Source of the DNA: a virus
DNA: 27,198 bases
Reading direction: 5' to 3' (one strand)
IMG/VR virus record: IMGVR_UViG_3300028025_005271
Coordinates: 1 to 27,198 of that record
Shown one piece after another: positions 20,498 to 26,867 of the stretch (the first letter of the stretch is position 1; every line of letters starts with the position of its first letter). The notes under the pieces are model-generated. The model had not been told where the DNA came from. It did not search any database and saw only the letters and a list, made by a program, of their open reading frames with translations. A program made the translations under genes and the position numbers.

Positions 20498-21109
20498 AGA
20501 GCTTGATGCCTTTGCGAATTTGTCAAAACGAGCGCGGAGCATTTCGGGTGTGGCTGTTGCCGCTGCGGCAACGCCTTCCTCGATTGCATCGGCGAATCCG
20601 AGAGCCACGGCTTCGACGGCGTCGAGCCAGGTTTCTTCGTCCATCATTTTGGCGATCTCTTCGGCATCCATGCCGGTCTTGCGCACGTAGGCGTTGCGGA
20701 GGTTGACTTTTAACTTGTCGAGAAGGTCGGCTTCTTTGCGGAGGTCTTTGCTCTCACCCATGCTGACGGTCCAAGGATTATGGATCATCAAGAGTGCGTT
20801 ATCGGCCATAAAGACCGGTGAACCGGCCATTGCGATAACCGAGGCCATGGATGCGGCCATGGCGTCGATGTGAACGGTCAGACCGCCTTCGTGCCTGCGG
20901 AGAGCGTTGTAAATGGCCGTTCCCTCAACCACGGACCCACCGGGCGAGTTAATACGGAGGTGGATGTGCTGGCCTGAGAGCTTGCCGAGGTCGGCGAGGA
21001 ATTCTTTGCTGCCTGCGCCAAAAGCACCGATCTCGTCGTAGAGAGTAACGGTGGTTTCATTGTTGCCGGTTTGTTCCAGTGCATAGAATTTTGGGGTGGG
21101 TGTGGTCAT
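19976..21109 (-). CDS. ClpP/S49-like prohead protease with scaffold domain
   Basis: A 377-residue protein. The N-terminal ClpP-fold protease (1-185) shows NSPGGSVVEGTAIYNAL (54-70), the nucleophile Ser87 in DAMAASMASVIAMAG, His110 in MIHNPW and a probable Asp157 in MDEETWLDAV. It is followed by an acidic Glu/Val/Thr-rich linker (about 210-265) and a coiled-coil scaffold-like C-terminus (AVIAERDAAVASLKEASANI). In lambda the equivalent gene C contains Nu3, made from an internal start; here Met205 (SSMNPTEV, 20497) could serve. It is coupled by ATGA to the portal gene. Confidence 0.93.
   Translation of the reverse strand: MTTPTPKFYALEQTGNNETTVTLYDEIGAFGAGSKEFLADLGKLSGQHIHLRINSPGGSVVEGTAIYNALRRHEGGLTVHIDAMAASMASVIAMAGSPVFMADNALLMIHNPWTVSMGESKDLRKEADLLDKLKVNLRNAYVRKTGMDAEEIAKMMDEETWLDAVEAVALGFADAIEEGVAAAATATPEMLRARFDKFAKASSSMNPTEVITYSAEVAEEAAEIITATVVSESAPAETMVETTNETEVVETETVEAPAPEVVEAPAEPQAKLAAADQILAKYNAVIAERDAAVASLKEASANIEFLRSEIATERESLARLERSLGLSAAREIPEVLPTQNAENIYDQWKNATGAEKTRIFRANRKALEIAAKNLTPQ
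19985..19991 (-). promoter_or_regulatory. TTTGACA box
   Basis: An ATTTGACAC word inside the last codons of the protease gene, 41 bases before the capsid start. Confidence 0.35.
20521..20527 (-). promoter_or_regulatory. TTTGACA box (inside protease gene)
   Basis: A TTTTGACAA word 23 bases before the candidate internal scaffold start at 20497. It also encodes protein, so it could be chance. Confidence 0.25.
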
Positions 21110-22593
21110 GGTTGTGCGGGTGGTTGAGGTGGTTCCTCGTCGTCATCCGGCTCGGCGGGTTGTTGCGCGGCAATGCCACGGCTGACGGAGTTCGGGAAGA
21201 CTTCGGAAATGTTGAGACCGAGCGCGTCGCACTTGGCTTTGCGACGGAGGAAGGTGTCAATGACATCGTCCTCTTCCTCGGTGGCGCGGAGGCCGAGCAT
21301 GTTGAAATATCGGGTCGGCGAGAGGTGGCCCTTGTCGAGTTGCTCGCTGTAGGCGCGGGCGTCGCGGCCGCTGTCCACGGTGATCTTGCGCGGGGCAAGC
21401 CATTCGTGCCGCCACCAGTCGTCACCCGGATATTCCAAGCGACCGGCCTGCATTTCGTGCCACAACCAGTATTTGTAAAAAGGTCGGCAAAACTGATCGA
21501 TGACTTGCTGCTGAAGGCGCTCGAGGAAGTTTTGGGTAACTTCCAAAACGGCGCGCTGCTCTGTTCCTGCGAGGCCGACATTGACCATCATGGCTTCCGG
21601 TGGCAGTCCGATGGCGAAGGCGACATCCGACCGGAGGGCGCGCATCACGGCTTCGTAGGTCTGGCCTGGGATGTCGTTCTTGAAGGCTTCGAGCTTTTCG
21701 CCTGGCTTGAGGCGCGGGAGGAGGATTCCGTTCGGGAGGTCGGTGGTTTGAAGGTCGCCGACTTCGTTGGTGGTGGATTTCAGTCCAGCGCCGAGGCCGA
21801 TCTTGGCGACTTCGGTGGATGTCACCATGTAGCCGATTTGCGCGCCCGCTTTGTATGCGCCTTTCACGAAGCCATTTATTTCGGAAATGTCGCGGAGGTT
21901 GGAGACTGCGGAGTGCAACCACGAGACTCCGCGCGGTTGGCCGTGCCTGCGGATGTGGCGCATGTGGAGGACTTGATCGGCTGAGATTTCTTTGCCTCCG
22001 ATCGTGTAGGCTGCGGGCGCGCCGAATTGGTCGAGGCGCACGCCGTCGTGCGTCATGTCATCCGTGTTGCCGAAGCTGGCAGAGCCTCCGATAGCTTCGC
22101 CGCCGATGAAGCGGACGCGGGCAGCGCCTTCTCTGGTCTTGAGGAATTGCGCGAAGAAATCGCCGTCGATGGCGACCTGGCGCAAGATGAGAGATTGCGC
22201 GGTGTAGAAATTCACCTGTGCCGATGCGTCGAATGCCCATGCCTCAGCGCAGACGCGATCCTCAAAATACTGATCGACCTTTTTGTTCCAAGCAGTGTTC
22301 GATGTTTTCGGTTGAACCACGATGCCGGTCCCGATGGCTCTCTGTGCCAGATGCTCGACGATATACGTTGCCTGCGGTGCGTTGTTGTAGAGCCAGCGCG
22401 CGAGGCGCAGGATTTCCATGCGCGTGTAGGCCGTTAACTCCCTCTTCGGGTCTGTCGTCGGCACCCATACGAGGCCGCGATTCAGCGAAGGTTGCGCGGC
22501 TTCAAATGCCGCTGCTTTTGCGTCGAGCTTGCGCGGGCGACCAGCACCAGAGCGAGTTCCTCCCCAACTTGATTTTTTTGATTTTGACGGCAC
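21106..22593 (-). CDS. Portal protein (lambda gpB family)
   Basis: A 495-residue portal. The N-terminus is basic (SKKSSWGGTRSGAGRPRKLD). Characteristic lambda-type portal segments are RMEILRLARWLYNNAPQATY, AQRAIGTGIVVQPKTSNTAW, LILRQVAIDGDFFAQF, VLHMRHIRRHGQPRGVSWLH and GLPPEAMMVNVGLAGTEQRA. The C-terminal tail is acidic and Pro-rich (EPDDDEEPPQPPAQP). It forms the dodecameric DNA channel. The start is GTG 22593, 13 bases after a TTTGACA box. The stop overlaps the protease ATG. Confidence 0.93.
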   Translation of the reverse strand: MPSKSKKSSWGGTRSGAGRPRKLDAKAAAFEAAQPSLNRGLVWVPTTDPKRELTAYTRMEILRLARWLYNNAPQATYIVEHLAQRAIGTGIVVQPKTSNTAWNKKVDQYFEDRVCAEAWAFDASAQVNFYTAQSLILRQVAIDGDFFAQFLKTREGAARVRFIGGEAIGGSASFGNTDDMTHDGVRLDQFGAPAAYTIGGKEISADQVLHMRHIRRHGQPRGVSWLHSAVSNLRDISEINGFVKGAYKAGAQIGYMVTSTEVAKIGLGAGLKSTTNEVGDLQTTDLPNGILLPRLKPGEKLEAFKNDIPGQTYEAVMRALRSDVAFAIGLPPEAMMVNVGLAGTEQRAVLEVTQNFLERLQQQVIDQFCRPFYKYWLWHEMQAGRLEYPGDDWWRHEWLAPRKITVDSGRDARAYSEQLDKGHLSPTRYFNMLGLRATEEEDDVIDTFLRRKAKCDALGLNISEVFPNSVSRGIAAQQPAEPDDDEEPPQPPAQP

Positions 22594-22606
22594 GCCACGG
22601 GCGGCT

Positions 22607-22613
22607 TGTCAAA
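22607..22613 (-). promoter_or_regulatory. TTTGACA box
   Basis: A GTTTGACAA word containing the TGA stop of the 91-residue gene, 13 bases before the portal GTG. Confidence 0.4.
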
Positions 22614-22884
22614 CGGCGGTGCCGTATCGGGAGCGGTCGGCGATGGCGAAAAGTTGGCGACCGTTCGGGCCTTCAGCCAGGAGTTCTTCGACGGCTTGGA
22701 GCAAGAGCCACTTCGGGAAACTGACCTGCCCGCCTGTGCCAGTGCCGTCGCTGGAAAGCGATGTGATGACGACTTCCTCGGTGGCCGACGCGAAGGTGGC
22801 GAGCGCGAGGGCTTCGAGTTCCTGCGTTGTCTTGGTGCGGCGCAGGAAGGATTTAACGCCGGAGATTTTGTCGAGGTCGGTCAC
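22609..22884 (-). CDS. Small protein between terminase and portal, unknown
   Basis: A 91-residue protein starting at GTG 22884 (MTDLDKISGVKSFLRRTKTT) with a helix-rich middle (ELEALALATFASATEEVVIT) and a second helix (FPKWLLLQAVEELLAEG). The position equals that of the gpW connector in lambda and the size is close, but the sequence is not recognisably gpW. It is the first gene after the regulatory gap at 22885-23195 and has a TTTGACA box 13 bases upstream. Confidence 0.7.
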   Translation of the reverse strand: MTDLDKISGVKSFLRRTKTTQELEALALATFASATEEVVITSLSSDGTGTGGQVSFPKWLLLQAVEELLAEGPNGRQLFAIADRSRYGTAV

Positions 22885-22897
22885 GCCTCGGCGGGCG

Positions 22898-22904
22898 TGT
22901 CAAA
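22898..22904 (-). promoter_or_regulatory. TTTGACA box
   Basis: A TTTTGACAC word 13 bases before the GTG start at 22884, followed by CGAGG close to the start. Confidence 0.4.
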
Positions 22905-22913
22905 ATGGGTTTG

Positions 22914-22942
22914 ACCACAGAGGACACCGAGAGCACGGAGAG
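22914..22942. repeat. CACAGAG/CGGAGAG-type intergenic repeat
   Basis: A purine-rich stretch (ACCACAGAGGACACCGAGAG then CACGGAGAG) made of degenerate (C)ACNGAGAG units. Similar short tracts are common between genes in some Verrucomicrobia and Planctomycetes genomes (from general knowledge). Only one full copy is in the window; a weaker echo, GCGCAGAGAGCGCAG, occurs at about 18777-18791. Confidence 0.4.
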
Positions 22943-23030
22943 ATTAGAAATTGCGCGGCAGTTCAAGTGTGACTTGAGTTCTACGGTCACTTTCTAAACA
23001 TGTTGAAAAAACAGGTCTGTATTTTCAACG

Positions 23031-23048
23031 ATACCCGATGAGATATAC
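23031..23048. promoter_or_regulatory. Operator-like repeat, copy 1
   Basis: ATACCCGATGAGATATAC matches copy 2 at 15 of 18 positions. It lies downstream of the predicted minus-strand start point, 41 bases (about four helical turns) from copy 2. Confidence 0.5.
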
Positions 23049-23061
23049 GGCAAGAATGATA

Positions 23062-23097
23062 TACTTTGATTATACCGGATGAGGTATAAGTCATAAA
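23062..23097 (-). promoter_or_regulatory. Candidate promoter for the head gene block
   Basis: A perfect minus-strand -10 box TATAAT (23074-23069) with only a weak -35 (TTTATG or TTATGA at 16-17 base spacing). The weak -35 and the palindrome across the -10 suggest control by a phage regulator. Transcription would run into the gene starting at 22884. Confidence 0.5.
23071..23089. promoter_or_regulatory. Operator-like repeat, copy 2 (palindromic)
   Basis: TATACC (23071-23076) and GGTATA (23083-23088) form a perfect inverted repeat around six bases. It overlaps the -10 box, so a bound repressor would block the promoter. Confidence 0.5.
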
Positions 23098-23141
23098 AAT
23101 TGTGTTCGAAAAATGTAGTCGTTTTTCTGACGAAACATCAA

Positions 23142-23159
23142 TTTCGTGAAGCCACGAAA
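23142..23159. terminator. Hairpin after the gene ending at 23196 (weak terminator)
   Basis: TTTCGTG (23142-23148) pairs with CACGAAA (23153-23159) around a four-base loop. It lies 37 bases past the stop codon in the reading direction. No clean T-run follows directly; a T-rich stretch comes later. It may be a weak or Rho-assisted stop. Confidence 0.35.
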
Positions 23160-23195
23160 ATGGTCGGGATCATATCGGTGACTCCACCGAATTGC

Positions 23196-23408
23196 TCAGA
23201 ACATGCCGAAGATTTTGCGAAGATCGTCCACGGATTTTGAGTTGTTAACCGGCGCGTTTTCGATCTCGTCTTCGCCTTCGTGAAAGGCGTAGTCCCATGT
23301 TTGGTCGAAGAGTTTCCGAAGGCCGCGCGTTGACAAAGTAACATTTCCATCTCGCTCGAAAGCGGGATTTTTTGCGACATATATTTTCCAGAGTTGTGAT
23401 TTTTTCAT
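23196..23408 (-). CDS. Small protein downstream of terminase, unknown
   Basis: A 70-residue protein beginning MKKSQLWKIYVAKNPAFERD, with TLSTRGLRKLFDQTWDYAFH and an acidic end. The KxYVxKNPxF...GLRKLFDxTWxxG pattern is that of a short protein often seen beside phage terminase genes, but its role is not known to me. It lies three bases after the terminase stop. It is the last gene before the 311-base gap. Confidence 0.75.
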   Translation of the reverse strand: MKKSQLWKIYVAKNPAFERDGNVTLSTRGLRKLFDQTWDYAFHEGEDEIENAPVNNSKSVDDLRKIFGMF

Positions 23409-23411
23409 GCG

Positions 23412-25115
23412 TCAGTTTTTCAAGACGTGCCAGGCGACATGGCAGAGTTTTACGGCGTCCATGTAGTGATCTTGCGCCACGGATTTCCAAACGAACTCTT
23501 GCCCGGTGGCGGTCTTGCGGGGCACGAGGCGCTGGCCGCTCATGCCGCGAAGGAAGTCTTCGGTGGTGTCGCGCGGGATGGCGAGCGGGGGCTTGCCGTT
23601 GCGGATGCGGTCGATGAAGAGTTCCGTCTTTATGGCATGGTCGACGAAGGTGTAGAGCACGACGCCGGGGAAGTCGTCGATGACGGTGCGCCCGATGCGG
23701 CTGCCGAAGGTGGCGCCGGAGCCTTTGGCGGCGTGCCAGAATCCGGCGCTGACTTGGCAAGCGGTGTAAACGCGGAAGGTGGCAAAGCCGGAATCCATGA
23801 GGCCGCACTCGGGGCGGACTTCCTGCCCGCTGGGTGTGCGGTAGATGCGGCGGGGCGAGTCGGCGAGGAGGTCTTCGATGGTGAGCGTGGTGCCGTAGTC
23901 GAGGACATAGCTCTGGCCGTTGGCGTCGAAGGCGACCGTGGTCCAGTGCTGTTTGTCCTGGCCGATGTCGGCGCAGGTCACGATGTGCGCTGGCTCGATC
24001 GGGCAGGTGCCGCGCGTGTAGTCGCCGCGCAGGCTGAGAATGTTGGCGTCGCCGATTGATGTTTCAACCTGTTCCCACGGCATGGCCATCGTGCTGTTGG
24101 TGAAATCTTGGAGGCCGTTGAGCGTGTCTTTGTCGCGGAGGAATTTCACGGCAAGCGCGCCGAATGTGCAGGAGCGCCACGGCGCGTAGAGGGAATTAAG
24201 GTGGAAGCTGCGAAACCCACGCTGGGCGCTGGGGTTTGTGGCTTGCCACTTGCCGTCTTGCAGGGCTTCGATTTTCTGGCCGTCGTTCCATTCGCCTCCG
24301 CACCGCTGGCAAATGTAGCGCGCGGATTCTTCGACTCGGGCCATGTTCCACTTGCCTGCCACTTTTGCGTCGGTGTCCCACTTGACCTGTTCCCAAAGTA
24401 GCTCGATGCGCTCGTGGCAGTGCGGGCAGGCGAGCATGAATTTCTCCTGTGTGCCTTTCTGGTATTCCTGCCAGATCGCGCCGTCCGGCGTGGTGGGTGT
24501 GCTGGTCTTGACGCGAAGCGCGCCGACGAAGGACTTCGTGCGGTTCTCTGCGAGGAAAAGCGCGGAGGTTTCTTGGTCGGTCTCGCGGGCGAATTTGTCC
24601 ACCTCGTCCATCAGCAGGAGTCCGGCGGGACGGCTGGCGAGGTTCGCTGGGGAGTTGCTGCCGACGAAGACGAGCGAGCACCGCGAAAAATGCTGCTCGA
24701 GGTTTTTGAATTTGTGCCGGTCCGCTGGCTTCTGAGCGGCGAGCGTGGCGCTGTCGTCGAATAGCGGTAGCCAGCGCGTCTCGGAGAAGGATCGGGCGAG
24801 GCCTTCGGTTGGCATGACCCACACGACGGGCTGCGGTTTGTTCACGATCCGCCATGCCGTGCCTGCTTGGACCATCGTCGTCTTGCCGGTCTGCGTTCCA
24901 AAGACGAGCACGAGGTCGGAAACATCGACATCGCCGAAGCACCCGAGCGGCTCGCGGAGGTAGGGCGTGAGGCGTGTGCTGAAGTTGCCGGGCATCTGCG
25001 TCTGCCGCTCGCTCAATATCACCTCGTCAGCGCACCACTCGGTGACGGTGCGCCGGTCGATGGGCGCGTAGATCGAGCGCAGGTGTTCGCGTAGGGCTTC
25101 GGCGGCGGGGGTCAT
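23412..25115 (-). CDS. Terminase large subunit (GpA family)
   Basis: A 567-residue DNA packaging motor and nuclease. The ATPase part has Walker A GTQTGKTT (73-80) and Walker B LLLMDEVD (166-173). A zinc-finger-like insert holds Cys230, Cys233, Cys269 and Cys272. The nuclease part has candidate metal ligands Asp383 (CADIGQD), Asp441 (LMDSG) and Asp549/Asp553 (DHYMDAVKL). This matches phage lambda gpA-type terminases, suggesting cos-type packaging. The start overlaps the formyltransferase stop by ATGA. No small terminase subunit is recognisable in the window. Confidence 0.95.
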   Translation of the reverse strand: MTPAAEALREHLRSIYAPIDRRTVTEWCADEVILSERQTQMPGNFSTRLTPYLREPLGCFGDVDVSDLVLVFGTQTGKTTMVQAGTAWRIVNKPQPVVWVMPTEGLARSFSETRWLPLFDDSATLAAQKPADRHKFKNLEQHFSRCSLVFVGSNSPANLASRPAGLLLMDEVDKFARETDQETSALFLAENRTKSFVGALRVKTSTPTTPDGAIWQEYQKGTQEKFMLACPHCHERIELLWEQVKWDTDAKVAGKWNMARVEESARYICQRCGGEWNDGQKIEALQDGKWQATNPSAQRGFRSFHLNSLYAPWRSCTFGALAVKFLRDKDTLNGLQDFTNSTMAMPWEQVETSIGDANILSLRGDYTRGTCPIEPAHIVTCADIGQDKQHWTTVAFDANGQSYVLDYGTTLTIEDLLADSPRRIYRTPSGQEVRPECGLMDSGFATFRVYTACQVSAGFWHAAKGSGATFGSRIGRTVIDDFPGVVLYTFVDHAIKTELFIDRIRNGKPPLAIPRDTTEDFLRGMSGQRLVPRKTATGQEFVWKSVAQDHYMDAVKLCHVAWHVLKN

Positions 25116-25750
25116 TTGGAATATGGCAGCATGATGAGGTCGGGCCTAAACGCTGGCGGCCTGTCTATGGAAGGTTCCCAAGTCGCAACGGCCTCGTCCT
25201 GTGGTTCGCCGTTTATGAATCCTTCGCGGGCGTAGCGCAGAACGGAATGCGTGAGAAGTTCCACGCCTAGCGGTCCAAGTAAATCGCGCCAGAGCGTTTG
25301 TGCGGTATCGCCGGTGCGAACAAAAACATGTCTTTGCACGATGATGTTTCCGCCGTCCATTCGGTTTGATAGCCGGTAAACGCTCCCTCCCGTGATTTTG
25401 TCGCCCATGCGAATCGTCCACCGCACGGCGTCGCGGCCGCGATGAACCGGGAGCATCGAGGGGTGGTAGCCAACGCCGCCGTGGGTTGCGCGGAGTCTTG
25501 TTTTTTCGCTGATAAAATCGTGGCTATGAGCGGCAACGATCAAATCAACGCCGTCCGGCATTGTTGCGGCTTTCAGCGTTCCCGATGGGATGACCGGGAC
25601 GCGCCAGAGTTTTGCTTGCGCGGTGAGCTTGTCCTCGCGTTCCCCGCTAACCGGGGAGCATACGGCGGCGATTGAAACCTCCGGGTGTTTCCTAAGTTCA
25701 CGGAAAACCTCCGCGCCAAACCACTTTTGACCTGCAAGAAGAATTTTCAT
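25112..25750 (-). CDS. Formyltransferase-fold enzyme
   Basis: A 212-residue protein with the formyl_trans_N fold of methionyl-tRNA or GAR formyltransferases. It has a Rossmann start MKILLAGQKWFGAEVF, the catalytic region VGYHPSMLPVHRGRDAVRW (93-111) and TGGSVYRLSNRMDGGNI (120-136). Of the Asn-His-Asp triad, His96 and Asp132 are present, but the Asn position is Gly94. No C-terminal tRNA-binding domain is present. In MTF the one-carbon donor is a folate; here the substrate is unknown. The enzyme is ATGA-coupled both to GNAT and to terminase, which suggests action on phage DNA or on a packaging step. Confidence 0.85.
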   Translation of the reverse strand: MKILLAGQKWFGAEVFRELRKHPEVSIAAVCSPVSGEREDKLTAQAKLWRVPVIPSGTLKAATMPDGVDLIVAAHSHDFISEKTRLRATHGGVGYHPSMLPVHRGRDAVRWTIRMGDKITGGSVYRLSNRMDGGNIIVQRHVFVRTGDTAQTLWRDLLGPLGVELLTHSVLRYAREGFINGEPQDEAVATWEPSIDRPPAFRPDLIMLPYSK

Positions 25751-26268
25751 TTTCCTATGTATTTGAATCCTTGGACGGCGCGGAAGTGACCGCCGTAGCC
25801 GGAGTCTGCTTTTGCCGTTCCGCTTTTTTTAATACTTGCTGCGCTTTTCTTTTTATTGCCCCCGTTAAGAACCGCAGAAACCTGCAGCCAGTCTTTCGAC
25901 CGCTTGAGAAAAGCGCATAGCTGCGGGTGAGACGTGTGAAAGTATGTCGGAAGTTTTAAGCCCTTCCTGCCGCCTCCGCCTTTGTGAAAGGAGCAAACCC
26001 AATTTAGAAACTTAGTTCCTACGCCAGCGCCTTGCCATTCCGGCATGACTACAAGCCGTGTCGCCCGGTATGCTGGTATTTCAAATCTTGGTGTGACAGC
26101 CAAGTGCGCAACCGGCTCGCCGTCAACCATACCAACGAAATACTCGGCCGCAACTGGCATCGGCAGGTCTAAATAGTAATGCGGCTTAAAGAGATGCCAG
26201 TAACTGGAATTGACCTTCCTAATTTCCAGCTCGATTCTTGGGCGTTTATAAGGGCCGCCGCCCTCGCT
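25747..26268 (-). CDS. GNAT acyltransferase domain (frameshifted partner of the ABC ATPase)
   Basis: The second half of a predicted ABC-GNAT fusion: 173 residues from SEGGGPYKRPRIELEI to QGFKYIGK. GNAT signs are FVGMVDGEPVAHLAV (strands), TRLVVMPEWQGAGVG (motif A, acyl-CoA binding) and a conserved-looking LFKPHYYLDL. There is no ATG, GTG or TTG between the slippery A-run and the PHYY core, so translation should enter by -1 frameshift from the ABC frame. Mu Mom, a DNA-modifying enzyme, is also a GNAT-fold protein, but no Mom-specific motif can be claimed. The stop overlaps the formyltransferase start by ATGA. Confidence 0.8.
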   Translation of the reverse strand, partial: SEGGGPYKRPRIELEIRKVNSSYWHLFKPHYYLDLPMPVAAEYFVGMVDGEPVAHLAVTPRFEIPAYRATRLVVMPEWQGAGVGTKFLNWVCSFHKGGGGRKGLKLPTYFHTSHPQLCAFLKRSKDWLQVSAVLNGGNKKKSAASIKKSGTAKADSGYGGHFRAVQGFKYIGK

Positions 26269-26867
26269 TTTTTTATTATTTGTCCAGTTGATGTGTCGAA
26301 AACCCAGTCGGGTTCTAACCAGTCGAGAATGTCGTAGTGGCAGGAAAGCAGAACGGCCTTCTTGCCATTCGTTCTGCGCCACGCTTTCGCAAACGCAAGC
26401 GCTCCGATCTTTGCAATCTGCCTGTCGATCACGGAAGTGAACTCATCGACCACCAAAATATCCGGCGGGTCGCACAGGCAACGCGCAAGCCCGGCTCGAA
26501 ATTGCTGTCCGTTACTCAAAGCCTTGAACGGCCTGAGCCATGCCGGGACATCGCCAAGCCCCACGGCGGCGAGCGCGCCGGTGACTTCGTTAAAGTCTCC
26601 GTCTGGCGCTATGGCGTCAACAATAGGCGCGTCATCCGGCCAGCCGTGGTAAAGGTCTGTGATGCCGCCGCCGATGGATCGCCCGATGCTTGACTTACCG
26701 GTTCCTGACGGTCCGACCACAACGCCAATCTGCCAATCGTCATCGGGGCCGGGGATTTCCGCGTCGAGCTGGAAGGTGTCTCCGCGCTCCGGGTTAAACA
26801 AAGATTTAACTCGGGCGGCTCGGTAGGAGTTAAAATCTCGGCAGGAGTTTCTGATTTCGATTTTCAT
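26169..26867 (-). CDS. ABC-type ATPase (N-terminal part of an ABC-GNAT protein)
   Basis: A cytosolic ABC ATPase without membrane partners. Start 26867 is set by an ATGA overlap with the ParB-like gene. It shows RAARVKSLFN (17-26), Walker A GPSGTGKSS (52-60), signature LSNGQQ (117-122), Walker B ILVVDEFTS (137-145) and H-loop SCHYDI (175-180). In-frame reading passes the A-run at codon 200 and ends after a poorly structured tail at 26169. COG2401 is described as an ABC-type ATPase fused to a predicted acetyltransferase, so the expected product is the 373-residue fusion made by -1 frameshift. The role may be DNA modification or defence evasion, but that is unproven. Confidence 0.85.
   Translation of the reverse strand: MKIEIRNSCRDFNSYRAARVKSLFNPERGDTFQLDAEIPGPDDDWQIGVVVGPSGTGKSSIGRSIGGGITDLYHGWPDDAPIVDAIAPDGDFNEVTGALAAVGLGDVPAWLRPFKALSNGQQFRAGLARCLCDPPDILVVDEFTSVIDRQIAKIGALAFAKAWRRTNGKKAVLLSCHYDILDWLEPDWVFDTSTGQIIKKARAAALINAQESSWKLGRSIPVTGISLSRITI
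26251..26274 (-). promoter_or_regulatory. Candidate -1 frameshift site, A AAA AAA plus hairpin
   Basis: Seven A on the minus strand (26274-26268) are read in the ABC frame as ATA AAA AAA. A tandem slip by -1 puts ribosomes into the GNAT frame (next codon AGC). A short hairpin AGGGC-GGCG-GCCCT (26264-26251) follows after three bases. Both parts suit frameshifting or transcript slippage; a plain indel or sequencing error is the alternative. Confidence 0.6.

Larger units (their letters stand above)
22885..23195. other. Non-coding regulatory gap of 311 bases
   Basis: The only gap above 300 bases in the window. It holds, from low to high coordinates: a TTTGACA box; a CACAGAG/CGGAGAG-type repeat; an inverted repeat GTTGAAAA/TTTTCAAC (23002-23009 / 23022-23029); two operator-like repeats; a minus-strand -10 box; and a hairpin TTTCGTG/CACGAAA (23042 region: 23142-23148 / 23153-23159). 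It is visibly AT-rich compared with its flanks, and no credible gene lies in it on either strand. Confidence 0.7.

Noticed and set aside
2711-22904. TTTGACA boxes as ordinary sigma-70 promoters
   Set aside because: No TATAAT-like box lies 16-18 bases downstream in the copies checked, and short spacing to start codons would put transcription starts inside genes.
23050-23075. A plus-strand promoter with extended -10 (TGATATACT)
   Set aside because: No -35 box and no plus-strand gene downstream; the minus-strand promoter fits the gene layout better. An antisense RNA cannot be excluded.
26269-26382. An independent start for the GNAT gene at 26382
   Set aside because: The N-terminal part up to the A-run is a shadow of the ABC ATPase's conserved H-loop region, so a separate start there is unlikely.
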